Part shown: positions 33,149-42,556 of the stretch, one piece after another
How positions within the stretch are numbered: the first letter of the stretch is position 1
How the letters are laid out: each line of letters begins with the position of its first letter
Notes under the pieces: model-generated
Told to the model about the DNA's origin: nothing
Database searches by the model: none
Seen by the model: only the letters and a program-made list of their open reading frames with translations
Position numbers and translations under genes: made by a program
Assembly (NCBI RefSeq): GCF_000308375.1
Contig: NZ_BAFQ01000182.1
Location: 1-49,987 of the forward strand
Source of the DNA: Nocardia aobensis NBRC 100429
GTDB lineage: Bacteria; Actinomycetota; Actinomycetes; Mycobacteriales; Mycobacteriaceae
Direction of reading: 5' to 3'
Length of the DNA stretch: 49,987 nt

Positions 33149-35251
33149 TTACTCGCCGGTCGCCTTGGCGATGATCTCCTTCGCCACGTTGGCCGGAACC
33201 TCCGCGTACGAATCGAACACCATGGAGTAGTTCGCCCGGCCCTGGGTCTTCGACCGCAGGTCACCGATGTAACCGAACATCTCCGAGAGCGGAACCAGCG
33301 CCTTGACGACACGGGCACCACTGCGTTCCTCCATGGCCTGGATCTGGCCACGGCGGGAGTTCAGGTCGCCGATCACATCGCCCATGTAGTCCTCGGGCGT
33401 GATGACCTCGACAGCCATGAGCGGCTCGAGGATCACCGGACCGGCCTTACGGGCCGCTTCCTTCAGCGCCATCGAACCCGCGATCTTGAACGCCATTTCC
33501 GAGGAGTCGACCTCGTGGTAGGCGCCGTCGAGCAGGGTGGCCTTCAGGTTGACCAGCGGGTAACCGGCGAGGACACCGTACTGCATGGAGTCCTGGATGC
33601 CGGCGTCCACCGACGGGATGTACTCGCGCGGAACGCGACCACCGGTGACCTTGTTCTCGAACTCGTAGGTCGCGCCGTCCTCGCCGGTGAAGGGCTCCAG
33701 GCCGATGATGACGCGGGCGAACTGACCCGAACCACCGGTCTGCTTCTTGTGCGTGTACTCGAGCTTCTCGACCGGCTTGGTGATCGTCTCGCGGTACGCG
33801 ACCTGCGGCTTACCGACGTTCGCCTCGACCTTGAACTCGCGCTTCATCCGGTCGACGAGGATGTCGAGGTGCAACTCGCCCATACCGCCGATGACGGTCT
33901 GGCCGGTTTCGGCATCCAGCTTGACGGAGAAGGTCGGGTCCTCTTCGGCCAGCTTCTGGATCGCGGTGCCCAGCTTCTCCTGGTCGGACTTGGTCTTGGG
34001 CTCGATCGAGACCTCGATGACCGGATCCGGGAAGGTCATGGACTCCAGCACGATCTGGTTCTGCGGATCGCACAGGGTGTCACCGGTGGTGGTGTCCTTC
34101 AGGCCGATGACCGCGTAGATGTGGCCGGCCGACGCCGAGGGAACCGGGTTCTCCTTGTTGGAGTGCATCTGGAACAGCTTGCCCAGACGCTCCTTCTTGC
34201 TCTTGGTCGAGTTGATGACCTGAGCGCCGGAGTCGACCTTGCCCGAATACACGCGGACGTAGGTCAGCTTGCCGAAGAACGGGTGCACGGCGATCTTGAA
34301 CGCCAGCGCGGCGAAGGGCTCGTCGGCACTCGGCTTACGAGTGATGACCTCGTCTTCCTTGCCGGGGACGTGGCCTTCCACGTTCTCGACGTCCAGCGGC
34401 GAGGGCAGGTAGTCCACGACGGCGTCGAGCATGGGCTGCACGCCCTTGTTCTTGAACGCCGAACCACACAGCACCGGGTACAGCTCCGAGGCGACGGTCA
34501 GCTTCCGGATGGCGCCCTTGATCTCGTCGATCGAGAGCTCCTCGCCACCGAAGAACTTCTCCAGCAGCGCCTCGTCCGACTCGGCGACGGTCTCGAGCAG
34601 CTCCTGGCGGTACTGCTCGGCCTTCTCCTTGAGATCGGCCGGGATTTCCTGGACCTCGTACTTCTCACCGAGCTTCGTCTCGCCGGTCCACACCTTGGCG
34701 TTCATCTCGACCAGGTCGACGATGCCCTCGAAGGTGTCCTCCGCGCCGATCGGCAGCTGGATGACCAGCGGCTTCGCACCGAGACGGTCCTTGATGGTCT
34801 GCACGGTGAAGTAGAAGTCGGCGCCCAGCTTGTCCATCTTGTTGACGAAGCAGATGCGCGGCACGTCGTACTTGTCGGCCTGACGCCAGACCTGCTCCGA
34901 CTGCGGCTCGACGCCCTCTTTACCGTCGAACACCGCGACGGCGCCGTCGAGCACGCGCAGCGAACGCTCCACCTCGACGGTGAAGTCGACGTGGCCGGGG
35001 GTGTCGATGATGTTGATCTGGTTCTGGTTCCAGAAACACGTCACCGCCGCCGAGGTGATGGTGATGCCGCGTTCCTGCTCCTGCTCCATCCAGTCGGTGG
35101 TCGACGCACCGTCGTGGGTCTCACCGATCTTGTAGTTCACACCGGTGTAGAACAGGATTCGTTCGGTCGTGGTCGTCTTGCCGGCATCGATGTGCGCCAT
35201 GATGCCGATGTTGCGGACCTTGTTGAGGTCGGTGAGCACGTCCTGTGCCAC
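33149..35251 (-). CDS. fusA: Translation elongation factor G
   Basis: EF-G, 700 residues, the GTPase that drives ribosome translocation. AHIDAGKTTTTERILF near the N-terminus, DTPGHVDF and NKMDK are the GTP-binding motifs, and the length is normal. The start is GTG, preceded by a GGGGAAG stretch. It is in the rpsL-rpsG-fusA-tuf cluster, 207 bases from rpsG and 115 from tuf. Confidence 0.99.
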   Translation of the reverse strand: MAQDVLTDLNKVRNIGIMAHIDAGKTTTTERILFYTGVNYKIGETHDGASTTDWMEQEQERGITITSAAVTCFWNQNQINIIDTPGHVDFTVEVERSLRVLDGAVAVFDGKEGVEPQSEQVWRQADKYDVPRICFVNKMDKLGADFYFTVQTIKDRLGAKPLVIQLPIGAEDTFEGIVDLVEMNAKVWTGETKLGEKYEVQEIPADLKEKAEQYRQELLETVAESDEALLEKFFGGEELSIDEIKGAIRKLTVASELYPVLCGSAFKNKGVQPMLDAVVDYLPSPLDVENVEGHVPGKEDEVITRKPSADEPFAALAFKIAVHPFFGKLTYVRVYSGKVDSGAQVINSTKSKKERLGKLFQMHSNKENPVPSASAGHIYAVIGLKDTTTGDTLCDPQNQIVLESMTFPDPVIEVSIEPKTKSDQEKLGTAIQKLAEEDPTFSVKLDAETGQTVIGGMGELHLDILVDRMKREFKVEANVGKPQVAYRETITKPVEKLEYTHKKQTGGSGQFARVIIGLEPFTGEDGATYEFENKVTGGRVPREYIPSVDAGIQDSMQYGVLAGYPLVNLKATLLDGAYHEVDSSEMAFKIAGSMALKEAARKAGPVILEPLMAVEVITPEDYMGDVIGDLNSRRGQIQAMEERSGARVVKALVPLSEMFGYIGDLRSKTQGRANYSMVFDSYAEVPANVAKEIIAKATGE

Positions 35252-35358
35252 GGAAATCTTCCCCGCTCTGCTCTGTTAGCGATCAGCTAGTCGGTATTTT
35301 CGGGAACGGCCCGGGCGGTTCCGCCGCGATGCGGGCCCCTGGCCTTCACTATGTCAAC

Positions 35359-35408
35359 GTCGGGTGCGGCTGATAAGTGCCCTGCTGAGAGCACGTGCCG
35401 CACCCGAC
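35359..35408. repeat. 12-bp perfect inverted repeat between rpsG and fusA
   Basis: GTCGGGTGCGGC (35359-35370) and GCCGCACCCGAC (35397-35408) are exact complements around a 26-base loop, which itself contains a GTGC/GCAC stem. It lies in the 207-base rpsG-fusA gap and would form a stable RNA hairpin in the polycistronic message. Attenuation or RNA processing is possible. Confidence 0.7.
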
Positions 35409-35458
35409 TGTGACTCGCCTCCCGGCGCCGTTCCTTCACCGGCGGACCGGGTGACCAA

Positions 35459-35929
35459 TCACCAGCGGTAGTGCGCGAACGCCCGGTTGGACTCGGCCAT
35501 CTTGTGGGTGTCCTCGCGACGCTTCACCGAAGCGCCCAGACCGTTGCTCGCATCCAGCAGCTCGTTGGCCAGACGCTCGATCATGGTCTTCTCACGACGC
35601 GCGCGCGAGTAGTTGACCAGCCAGCGCAGCGCCAGGGTGTTGGCGCGACCCGGACGAACCTCGACCGGGACCTGGTAGGTGGCGCCACCGACACGACGCG
35701 GCTTCACCTCGAGGGCGGGCTTGACGTTGTCGAGCGCACGCTTGAGGGTCACGACCGGATCGGTGCCGGTCTTCTCGCGCGCCTGCTCGAGGGCACCGTA
35801 GACGATGCGCTCGGCGGTCGACTTCTTGCCGTCCAGCAGGATCTTGTTGACCAGCTGAGTGACCAGCGGCGATCCGTAGACCGGATCGTTGATCAGCGGA
35901 CGCTTGGGTGCGGGGCCCTTGCGTGGCAT
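35459..35929 (-). CDS. rpsG: 30S ribosomal protein S7
   Basis: Ribosomal protein S7, 156 residues, which nucleates assembly of the 30S head by binding the 3' domain of 16S rRNA. The sequence MPRKGPAPKRPLINDPVYGSPLV through the C-terminal MAESNRAFAHYRW is typical of Actinobacteria and full length. It starts one base after the rpsL stop, so it is probably translationally coupled. Confidence 0.99.
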   Translation of the reverse strand: MPRKGPAPKRPLINDPVYGSPLVTQLVNKILLDGKKSTAERIVYGALEQAREKTGTDPVVTLKRALDNVKPALEVKPRRVGGATYQVPVEVRPGRANTLALRWLVNYSRARREKTMIERLANELLDASNGLGASVKRREDTHKMAESNRAFAHYRW

Positions 35930-35930
35930 A

Positions 35931-36305
35931 TCAGCTCTTCTCCTTCTTGGCGCCGTAGCGGCTGCGGGCCTGCTTGCGGTTCTTCACACCCTGGGTGTCG
36001 AGCGAGCCGCGGATGATCTTGTAGCGCACACCGGGGAGGTCCTTCACACGACCACCGCGAACGAGCACCATCGAGTGCTCCTGCAGGTTGTGACCCTCGC
36101 CCGGGATGTAAGCCGTGACCTCGACCGCGCTGGTCAGGCGAACACGCGCGACCTTACGCAGCGCGGAGTTCGGCTTCTTCGGGGTCGTGGTGTACACGCG
36201 GGTGCACACGCCACGACGCTGCGGGCTCCCCTTCAGGGCCGCAGTCTTGGTCTTGGCGACCTTGTCGCGACGACCCTTGCGGACCAGCTGGTTGATGGTT
36301 GGCAT
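35931..36305 (-). CDS. rpsL: 30S ribosomal protein S12
   Basis: Ribosomal protein S12, 124 residues, at the decoding centre. TTTPKKPNSALRKVARV and GGRVKDLPGVRYKIIRG are the conserved loops. Lys43 and Lys88, the positions whose mutation gives streptomycin resistance in mycobacteria, are both lysine, so this copy looks wild type. AAGGA lies about eleven bases before the ATG. It is the first gene of the ribosomal cluster. Confidence 0.99.
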   Translation of the reverse strand: MPTINQLVRKGRRDKVAKTKTAALKGSPQRRGVCTRVYTTTPKKPNSALRKVARVRLTSAVEVTAYIPGEGHNLQEHSMVLVRGGRVKDLPGVRYKIIRGSLDTQGVKNRKQARSRYGAKKEKS

Positions 36306-36691
36306 ATACCGGCTTTCCTTATTCAGTAACCAGGTGTCTGGAACTCTTCGATGTCTGTTTGTCGGCGGCGCTCCCCGATTCCCCGGAGTTCACGCCGCGG
36401 TCATAGAGCTGTCACCACTTGCCCGGATCGCGTTCGCACGCGTCCCGAGGTCGGGCGTGTCGCGCGCAGTACATGCCTACTTTTCCGGGCACGCTGAAAC
36501 GGTCGGCCGCTCTCGCTGGCTTACGTTCTACGCACAAACTTGCCCGCACGCTTCCGGGCACAGCGATCCACGATACCCGTCGGCGCGGCGGGGGGCAAAA
36601 GTGGGGTCCGCGGGCCCCGGCCCACCACCGACTATGCGATTTCACTATCTCTCGAGGTCCACCGATCGGCGCATCCGGGGCAGGGCTCGCC
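36306..36691. other. Gene-free region upstream of rpsL
   Basis: This 386-base gap must contain the promoter of the rpsL-rpsG-fusA-tuf cluster, but I cannot name -35 and -10 boxes with confidence. A GC-rich dyad near 36603-36617 (GGGG/CCCC around CCGCGG, followed on the minus strand by a short T-run) may end the upstream lipoprotein transcript. A CGGCG/CGCCG stem near 36363-36398 would lie in the rpsL leader. Confidence 0.4.
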
Positions 36692-37264
36692 TCAGCGCGC
36701 CAGATTCAGCGTCAACTCGGCCAGCTTCTTCGCCCCGGCACACGGATCCGGATGGCTACCCGGCCGGTAGTTCACCCACCAGCCGATGATCCCGGTGTCC
36801 GCGGCCGGCGCCATCACGCCGCACGAATCCGGATCGCCCGGCCGCTGCACCTGCAGCGAGCGCCGGCCCTGCACGTTCACATCGGTGGTGATGTAGCCGA
36901 GCCGGTCGTTGTTGGCCTTCTCGTTCGGCAGCGAACCCATCTCGTACCAGTTCAGCGTGGCCATCCCGTCGCCGCCGGGCGTACCCGACAGATCCCACAT
37001 GCACACCGCGCCGTTGAACGAACCCTGTGCGTCCTGGGCGCCGGTCGCCTTGGCGATGTCGTCCTGCTTGACGACCTCGCATTCGCGCAGCAACTTGTCG
37101 AAGTTCATGTTGACCCCGCCGCCGCTACCCGCCGGCAACGCGGTCCCGGAGACCGTGCGTCCGCAGCCGCCGACCGCCACCCCGACCGTGAGCGCGAGGA
37201 CCGCGATCCCGCCCGCCCGCACACCGCGCCGGACGCGGCCCCCTTCACGCATGCCGTTACTCAT
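36692..37264 (-). CDS. DUF3558-like secreted lipoprotein (second of a pair)
   Basis: A 190-residue predicted lipoprotein. A basic N-terminus and a hydrophobic stretch end in the lipobox VGGC with lipidated Cys34. The mature part has the DUF3558 pattern of short Cys-containing segments (LLRECEVVKQDDIAKATG, CMWDL, DSCGVM, DPCAGAKKLAELTLNL). Function is unknown; members are surface lipoproteins of mycobacteria and relatives. ATG 37264 follows GAGGG at about ten bases, and the gene starts 12 bases after the upstream lipoprotein, so the two form an operon. Confidence 0.85.
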   Translation of the reverse strand: MSNGMREGGRVRRGVRAGGIAVLALTVGVAVGGCGRTVSGTALPAGSGGGVNMNFDKLLRECEVVKQDDIAKATGAQDAQGSFNGAVCMWDLSGTPGGDGMATLNWYEMGSLPNEKANNDRLGYITTDVNVQGRRSLQVQRPGDPDSCGVMAPAADTGIIGWWVNYRPGSHPDPCAGAKKLAELTLNLAR

Positions 37265-37276
37265 TATCAGCCGCCC

Positions 37277-37807
37277 TCACTTCAGACGCTGCACGGTCAG
37301 TTCGGCCAGTTTGCGGTTCTTGTCGCACGGCGTCGCCGACACCTGCCCGAACGCGCCGGCCGAGGTCGACCATTCGAAGAAGTCGTCGCCGAGCTGCACG
37401 GCGAAATCACAGATGGTGCCGTCCTGGCTCGCGTCCTGGAAACCCTGATGACCGCCGACCTCGATCGACTCCGGATTGCGGCCCTGCGCGGTGACCCACG
37501 CCTTCTCCCGCCCGATCGGGCTGCCCCGATACGACGCGAACGTCACACTCGGACCGCCGATTCCGCCCGCCTGCCAATTGCAGCCGACCGAGTTCTTGAA
37601 CACCTGCGAGATCTGACCGAGCCCACCCAGATTCCGGACCTCGTCATCGGTGACATGCCCGCACTCCCCCGCGAACGGACCCAGCGCCGCCACCTTCGCG
37701 GGCGGGCGGACCGACGGAGAGTCGCTGCCCGAATCATCCCCCGACCCGCAACCCGCCAGCAGCGCCGCGAGAGCCGTCCCGGTGACAATCGCCGCCGTCA
37801 ATCGCAT
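37277..37807 (-). CDS. DUF3558-like secreted lipoprotein (first of a pair)
   Basis: A 176-residue predicted lipoprotein with lipobox LAGC and lipidated Cys20, followed by a Ser/Asp-rich linker. The mature domain shares its layout with the next gene (GECGHVTDDEVRNLGG, VGCNWQAGG, ICDFAV, TPCDKNRKLAELTVQRL). The two probably arose by duplication. I chose ATG 37807 over GTG 37816 because it gives a compact signal peptide; neither has a strong ribosome site. Function unknown. Confidence 0.83.
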   Translation of the reverse strand: MRLTAAIVTGTALAALLAGCGSGDDSGSDSPSVRPPAKVAALGPFAGECGHVTDDEVRNLGGLGQISQVFKNSVGCNWQAGGIGGPSVTFASYRGSPIGREKAWVTAQGRNPESIEVGGHQGFQDASQDGTICDFAVQLGDDFFEWSTSAGAFGQVSATPCDKNRKLAELTVQRLK

Positions 37808-37862
37808 GATGGGCACTCTATGTTATCGGCGGCGCAGGTGCTCCTCCGCTGCGCCGACCCGG

Positions 37863-38552
37863 CTACTCGGCGGTCGGGTCGGCCAGGCCGTGGCGGTAAC
37901 CGTAGCGGACCGCGTCGGCGCGGTTGCGGGCGCCGATCTTGGCGAAGGCGTTGTTGATGTGGGTCTTCACCGTCGCCGGCGAGACGAACAGGTGGGCGGC
38001 TATCTCGGCGTTGCTCAGTCCGCGCGTGATCAGCGCGACGACCTCCGCCTCGCGAGCGGTGAGGCCGTCGGGATTCGGCGTAGCGGGGGCGGACACCGCC
38101 TCGGATCGGGGAGCTTCACCGATCAGCGCGTCCACCAGCCGCCGGGACACCGTGGCGTCGAAGGTGGACTGCCCGGCCGCCGCGGCGCGCAGGGCGGCGA
38201 CGATCTCCTCCCGGCCGGCGTCCTTGGTGAGGTAGCCGCGCGCACCCGCTCGCAACGCGCTCACGATCGAGGCGTCGTCGGCGTAGGTGGTCAGCACCAG
38301 CACCGCGGTCCCGGGATGGCCGGCCGCGATCCGGCGGGTCGCCTCGACACCGTCCAGGACGGGCATCCGCAGATCCATGAGCACCACGTCCGGATCGGTC
38401 TCCGCCACCGCCCGCAGTGCCTGTTCCCCGTCCCCCGCGGCGCCGACCACGCTCACCTCGTCGACCAGTCCCAGCAGTGCGACCAGACCCTCACGCATCA
38501 CCTGCTGGTCGTCGACCACCAGCACCCGCAGCGGCTCCCGGCGCTCACTCAA
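37863..38552 (-). CDS. NarL/LuxR-type response regulator
   Basis: A 229-residue response regulator. The receiver domain has Asp14/Asp15, the phosphorylated Asp60 (VVLMDLRMP), Thr88 and Lys110. A LuxR-type helix-turn-helix follows (LTAREAEVVALITRGLSNAEIAAHLFVSPATVKTHINNAFAKIG). It overlaps the end of the histidine kinase gene by eight bases, so the two are translationally coupled. Targets are unknown; the divergent membrane-protein gene beyond the kinase is a candidate. Confidence 0.95.
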   Translation of the reverse strand: MSERREPLRVLVVDDQQVMREGLVALLGLVDEVSVVGAAGDGEQALRAVAETDPDVVLMDLRMPVLDGVEATRRIAAGHPGTAVLVLTTYADDASIVSALRAGARGYLTKDAGREEIVAALRAAAAGQSTFDATVSRRLVDALIGEAPRSEAVSAPATPNPDGLTAREAEVVALITRGLSNAEIAAHLFVSPATVKTHINNAFAKIGARNRADAVRYGYRHGLADPTAE

Positions 38553-39705
38553 TCGGAACCTCCGCCGTCACAACCCATTCGCCGTCGGCCACACCGGACG
38601 ACAGTGCGCCCCCGGCCAATGCGATCCGCTCACGCATTCCGGTCAGACCGTACCCGCCGGGCAGCGGATCGCGAGTCTGCTTTTCCGCGACCGCGTTTCG
38701 CACCGACAGTCGCACCTCGCCGGCCGTGAAGACGAGCGCGACGTGCACCGGCCGCCCCGGTGCGTGCTTGGCGGCATTCGTCAGCGCCTCGCGCAGTGTG
38801 CGCACCAGCGAGACCGCGGCACCCGAATCCACCGGCCGGGCGGGACCGTCACAGCGCAACTCCACCGTCATCCGATGATCGCGGCGATAGCTCTCGACCA
38901 GTTCACGCACGGCATCGGGCAGCGGTGGCACGTCGCCGCGCAGCGCGGCCACCGCACCGCGCGCCTCGATCACCCCGTCGCGGGCGAGCCGGTGCGAGCG
39001 CCGCACATGCGCCAATGCGCCCGGTATATCGCCTCTTTCGTCGAGCAGCAGTTCCGCGACCTCCAACTGCATACTCAGCGCACCGAGCGAATGCGCCAGG
39101 ACGTCGTGCAGCTCCCGCGCGATCCGGGCGCGTTCGTCCAGCGCCGCCGCCCGGGCGTGTTCGTCCTGCGCGCGACGGGTCTGCTCGAGCAGCAGTCGGG
39201 TCTGGCGGACGCGCAGTCGGTGCAGGCGCCGATACAACCCGAGCAGCAACAGAATGACGAGCACGCCGACATAGGTGAGCGTATCGCCGATGTCCTTGCC
39301 GGCCAGCGCGCAACCGGCGATCAGGACCGCGACCTCGGCCGCGAACCCCAGCAGGATCACTCGGGTGCCGGACCGGAACTGCTGGGCGAGCACGCTGGCC
39401 GCCGCGCACAGCATGATGAACGCGGAGATGTCGGGGGCCGGTCCGACGACCGCCGCGCTCAGCAACGCGCACCAGGTCAACGCCAAAGTGGCCGCCCGCG
39501 GATACCGGGATTCGACCACGGCGAACACGAGCCACCCGGCATAGGCGGCCACCAGCACCGCCCACAGCCACGCCGGCACCGGATCACGATGGTCGAACAC
39601 CAGATTGGCGGCCAGCAACGTCGCGCCGATGACACGCATCAGCGGGCTGGCGTCGGGATCGTTGCCGATCAGCCGTCGCCCGAACTCCCGCAACCCGTCT
39701 CGCAT
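38545..39705 (-). CDS. Two-component sensor histidine kinase (NarL-partner type)
   Basis: A 386-residue sensor kinase. Five or six hydrophobic segments occupy about residues 24-157, with very short loops, so it may sense the membrane itself. A coiled linker is followed by the HisKA_3 dimerisation domain with phosphorylated His200 (RIARELHDVLAHSLGAL) and a compact ATPase domain (LREALTNAAKHAPG, GYGLTGMRERI). I chose ATG 39705 because AGGAGG is just upstream; longer frames start in low-complexity sequence. The response regulator gene overlaps its end. Confidence 0.92.
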   Translation of the reverse strand: MRDGLREFGRRLIGNDPDASPLMRVIGATLLAANLVFDHRDPVPAWLWAVLVAAYAGWLVFAVVESRYPRAATLALTWCALLSAAVVGPAPDISAFIMLCAAASVLAQQFRSGTRVILLGFAAEVAVLIAGCALAGKDIGDTLTYVGVLVILLLLGLYRRLHRLRVRQTRLLLEQTRRAQDEHARAAALDERARIARELHDVLAHSLGALSMQLEVAELLLDERGDIPGALAHVRRSHRLARDGVIEARGAVAALRGDVPPLPDAVRELVESYRRDHRMTVELRCDGPARPVDSGAAVSLVRTLREALTNAAKHAPGRPVHVALVFTAGEVRLSVRNAVAEKQTRDPLPGGYGLTGMRERIALAGGALSSGVADGEWVVTAEVPIE

Positions 39706-39912
39706 GACCCTCCTGATGACATTCCGCGTCGGTACCACGACGGTAGGCGCGGCGGGATCGTCGCCGGAAGGTCCGCCGGGCCGAGATGCGGCCGCGGTCG
39801 CTCCACCCGCGGGTGGAGATCTCACGATCCATCTCCCGGCCGAGGCGCGCGCAGGTCCGAAATCCCTAGCGTGGCAACGACGTAACGTCCAGTACTAGCA
39901 GGGGAGATACCG

Positions 39913-40590
39913 ATGACCGACACCGCCACACGCACTCTCGACAGCTCCGGTAGCCGACTACGCCGGGCGCGGCGGGTGCTGGCACTCGCAGCCGATATCG
40001 GGCTGTCGCCCGCGACCTACTATCTGCTGGTCGCGGCCGGGTGCACCAGCTATCGCGCGCTGGTGTGTTCGACGGTCGTCGCGGGCATTTGGGCGCTCGG
40101 CATCGCCGCGACGCGCCGCAAGGCCGACGGCGTCGCCGTATTCGTCTTCCTGCTCAACGCGCTGGGTCTGGTACTGGCCGTACTGGGCGGCGACGAGCGA
40201 ATGATGCTGGCGAAGGATCCGATCACCTCGGCGGTGATCAGCGTGCTGCTGGCGGGCAGTTGCCTGCTGGGCCGGCCGGCGATGTTCGCGGTCTCGCGGC
40301 GCATGCACGCACTCGGACCGGATTCCGCGGCACGCTGGGAAACGTTGTGGTACAACGACTCCGACGTCCGTCACACGTTCACGACCGCCACGGTGGTGTG
40401 GAGCGCCGGACTCGCGGTCGACGCGGTGGTACGGCTCCTGCTGATCTACTCCCTGCCGGTATCGGCATCCGTCGCGCTGATGAACCCGGTGCAATGGGCG
40501 ATCATCGCCGCGCTGGGGTTCTACACGGTGCGGTCGCGACGGCGCCTCGACGTCAAGGCGCGGCTGCGCGCCCTGCCCGACGCCGAGTGA
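39913..40590 (+). CDS. Multipass membrane protein, VC0807-like
   Basis: A 225-residue protein with about six membrane segments, and short basic N- and C-termini. The general layout (paired helices, LLGRPAMFAVSRR, then RHTFTTATVVWSAGL) resembles the VC0807 family, which has no established function. ATG 39913 follows AGGGGAG. It is divergent from the two-component system, which may regulate it. The family call is tentative. Confidence 0.75.
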   Translation: MTDTATRTLDSSGSRLRRARRVLALAADIGLSPATYYLLVAAGCTSYRALVCSTVVAGIWALGIAATRRKADGVAVFVFLLNALGLVLAVLGGDERMMLAKDPITSAVISVLLAGSCLLGRPAMFAVSRRMHALGPDSAARWETLWYNDSDVRHTFTTATVVWSAGLAVDAVVRLLLIYSLPVSASVALMNPVQWAIIAALGFYTVRSRRRLDVKARLRALPDAE

Positions 40591-40600
40591 GGGCGGCCGG

Positions 40601-41794
40601 TCACAGATTCCCGCGCGCGTGCTGTTCCCGCTCGATCGCCTGGAAGAGGGCCCGGAAATTCCCCTTTCCGAAGCCCAGTGAGCCGTGCCGCTCGATCAAT
40701 TCGAAGAATACCGTCGGGCGGTCGGTGAGGGGTTTGCAGAAGATCTGCAGCAGATAGCCGTCCTCGTCGCGGTCGACGAGAATGCCGCGCGACTGCAGGT
40801 GCCGCACCGGCACCCGGACGTGGCCGATGCGGGCGCGCAGTTCGGGATCCTCGTAATAGGCGTCCGGGGTATCGAGGAATTCGATGCCTTCGCGGCGCAG
40901 GGCGTCGACCGTGCTCAGGATGTCGCCGGTGGCCAGGGCGATGTGCTGCACGCCGGGGCCGCCGTAGAACTCCAGATATTCGTCGATCTGTGAGCGTTTA
41001 CGCCCGGCCGCCGGTTCGTTCAACGGGAATTTCACGCGATGGTTGCCGTTGGCCACGACCTTGCTCATCAGGGCCGAATATTCGGTCGCGATATCGTCGC
41101 CGACGAATTCCGCCATATCGGTGAAGCCCATGACGCGGCGATAGAACTCCACCCACTCGTCCATCCGCCCGAGCTCCACATTGCCCACGACATGGTCCAC
41201 GGCCTGGAACAGCCGATGCGGCACCCGCGGCTGATAACCCGACCGGCGTGCGATATATCCGGGCAGATACGGACCGTGATAGCGCGACCGGTCGACGAGG
41301 GTGTGGCGGGTTTCGCCGTAGGTGGCCAGGGCAGCCGTGCGGACCGTGCCGAATTCGTCCGACGCGTCGTGCGGCTCGGCCAGGATCCGCGCGCCGTGGC
41401 GCCGGGCGTGGGCGATGCAGCGGTCCACATCGGGCACCTCGAGCGCGATGTCGACGATGCCGTCGCCGTGCCGGTCGTGGTGGGCGACCAGCGGACTGGC
41501 CGGATCCACCGCCCCGCACACCACGAATCGCGCACTGCCGCTGCGCAATACGTAGGACTTGTGGTCACGATTGCCGGTCTCCGGTCCGGAATAGGCCTCC
41601 AGCGCCATTCCGAAGGCCTGCAGATAGTGCGTGAACTGGGTCGCGTTGCCGACCACCCACACCAGCGCGTCCCACCCGAGGACGGGGAAGGGATCGGCAC
41701 CGGGATCGTGGTCGACCAGGCCGACCAGCCGGCGCAGCTCCGCATCGCCCGGCACCGCGGGCCGGGTGGTGCGGGAGAGGTCCTCGATTGTCAT
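40601..41794 (-). CDS. hpd: 4-hydroxyphenylpyruvate dioxygenase
   Basis: A 397-residue iron(II) dioxygenase that converts 4-hydroxyphenylpyruvate to homogentisate in tyrosine degradation. The three iron ligands are visible: His201 (FQAVDHVVGNV), His284 (GVQHIALATGD) and Glu365 (FFELIERHG). The C-terminal LGFGKGNFRALFQAIEREQ is the family's closing helix. ATG 41794 directly follows GGAGG. A divergent Lrp-type regulator lies 164 bases away and probably controls it. No homogentisate dioxygenase or other pathway gene is in the window. Confidence 0.97.
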   Translation of the reverse strand: MTIEDLSRTTRPAVPGDAELRRLVGLVDHDPGADPFPVLGWDALVWVVGNATQFTHYLQAFGMALEAYSGPETGNRDHKSYVLRSGSARFVVCGAVDPASPLVAHHDRHGDGIVDIALEVPDVDRCIAHARRHGARILAEPHDASDEFGTVRTAALATYGETRHTLVDRSRYHGPYLPGYIARRSGYQPRVPHRLFQAVDHVVGNVELGRMDEWVEFYRRVMGFTDMAEFVGDDIATEYSALMSKVVANGNHRVKFPLNEPAAGRKRSQIDEYLEFYGGPGVQHIALATGDILSTVDALRREGIEFLDTPDAYYEDPELRARIGHVRVPVRHLQSRGILVDRDEDGYLLQIFCKPLTDRPTVFFELIERHGSLGFGKGNFRALFQAIEREQHARGNL

Positions 41795-41958
41795 GCCTCC
41801 AGATAATCTCCGCGCCGAGGTTCTGGGCAATATCGAGGATTTCGAGTAGACACCCTGGCTCAATTGGTCACCACAGGCCGCCGAGTGCTGGACAATTTGA
41901 ATAGCTGCGCGCCCAGGTCGCGGGTGGCGCGGCGCCGGGCCGAATACAGGAGACGACG

Positions 41959-42480
41959 ATGACGCGCACCCACGCCAAACTGGACGAACTGGATCTGGCG
42001 ATCCTCACCGCCATGCACGAGTACCAGAAGGCGGGCGTCCTCGAGCTGTCGCGACGCACCCGGGTGGCTCGGGCGACCGTACAGTCGCGCATCGCGCGCA
42101 TGGAGGAGGCCGGGGTCATCGCCTCCTACGATCCGCAGGTCGACGTCACCGCCGCCGGATTCGACGTGCAGGCCTTCGTGAGCCTGGAGATCGCCCAGGG
42201 CGCGCTGGACGCGGTGACCACCGATCTGGAGGCCATCCCCGGCGTGCTCGAGGCCTATGCGACCACCGGTTCCAGCGATGTCCTGTGCCGCATCGGCGCC
42301 GATTCGCATGCGGGCCTGCAGGCGGTGCTGCTGAGTATCGACCGCAGCGCCGCGGTGGTGCGGTCGCACAGTGTGATCGTGCTGTCCACGGTGGTCGCCC
42401 AGCGCACACTGCCGCTGCTGCGCACGCTCACCCCTGCGGGGACGAGTAAGGCTCCGGCATACCGGAATTCGACGCCCTGA
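41959..42480 (+). CDS. Lrp/AsnC-family regulator divergent from hpd
   Basis: A 173-residue Lrp/AsnC protein. The N-terminal helix-turn-helix (LDELDLAILTAMHEYQKAGVLELSRRTRVARATVQSRIARMEEAGVI region, about residues 8-54) is followed by the RAM effector domain (QAFVSLEIAQGALDAVTTDLEAIPGV, TGSSDVLCRIGADS). The ATG follows GGAGACGACG. The divergent hpd gene suggests it responds to an aromatic amino acid or keto acid, a common arrangement in Actinobacteria. The ligand is inferred, not seen. Confidence 0.93.
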   Translation: MTRTHAKLDELDLAILTAMHEYQKAGVLELSRRTRVARATVQSRIARMEEAGVIASYDPQVDVTAAGFDVQAFVSLEIAQGALDAVTTDLEAIPGVLEAYATTGSSDVLCRIGADSHAGLQAVLLSIDRSAAVVRSHSVIVLSTVVAQRTLPLLRTLTPAGTSKAPAYRNSTP

Positions 42481-42556
42481 GCGCGCACCGGCGCGGGGGT
42501 TCTGCCGCGATGTGTGGCGCGGCGCGTCCGCTCGTGGCCGCGGCAAGCGCCCGATG

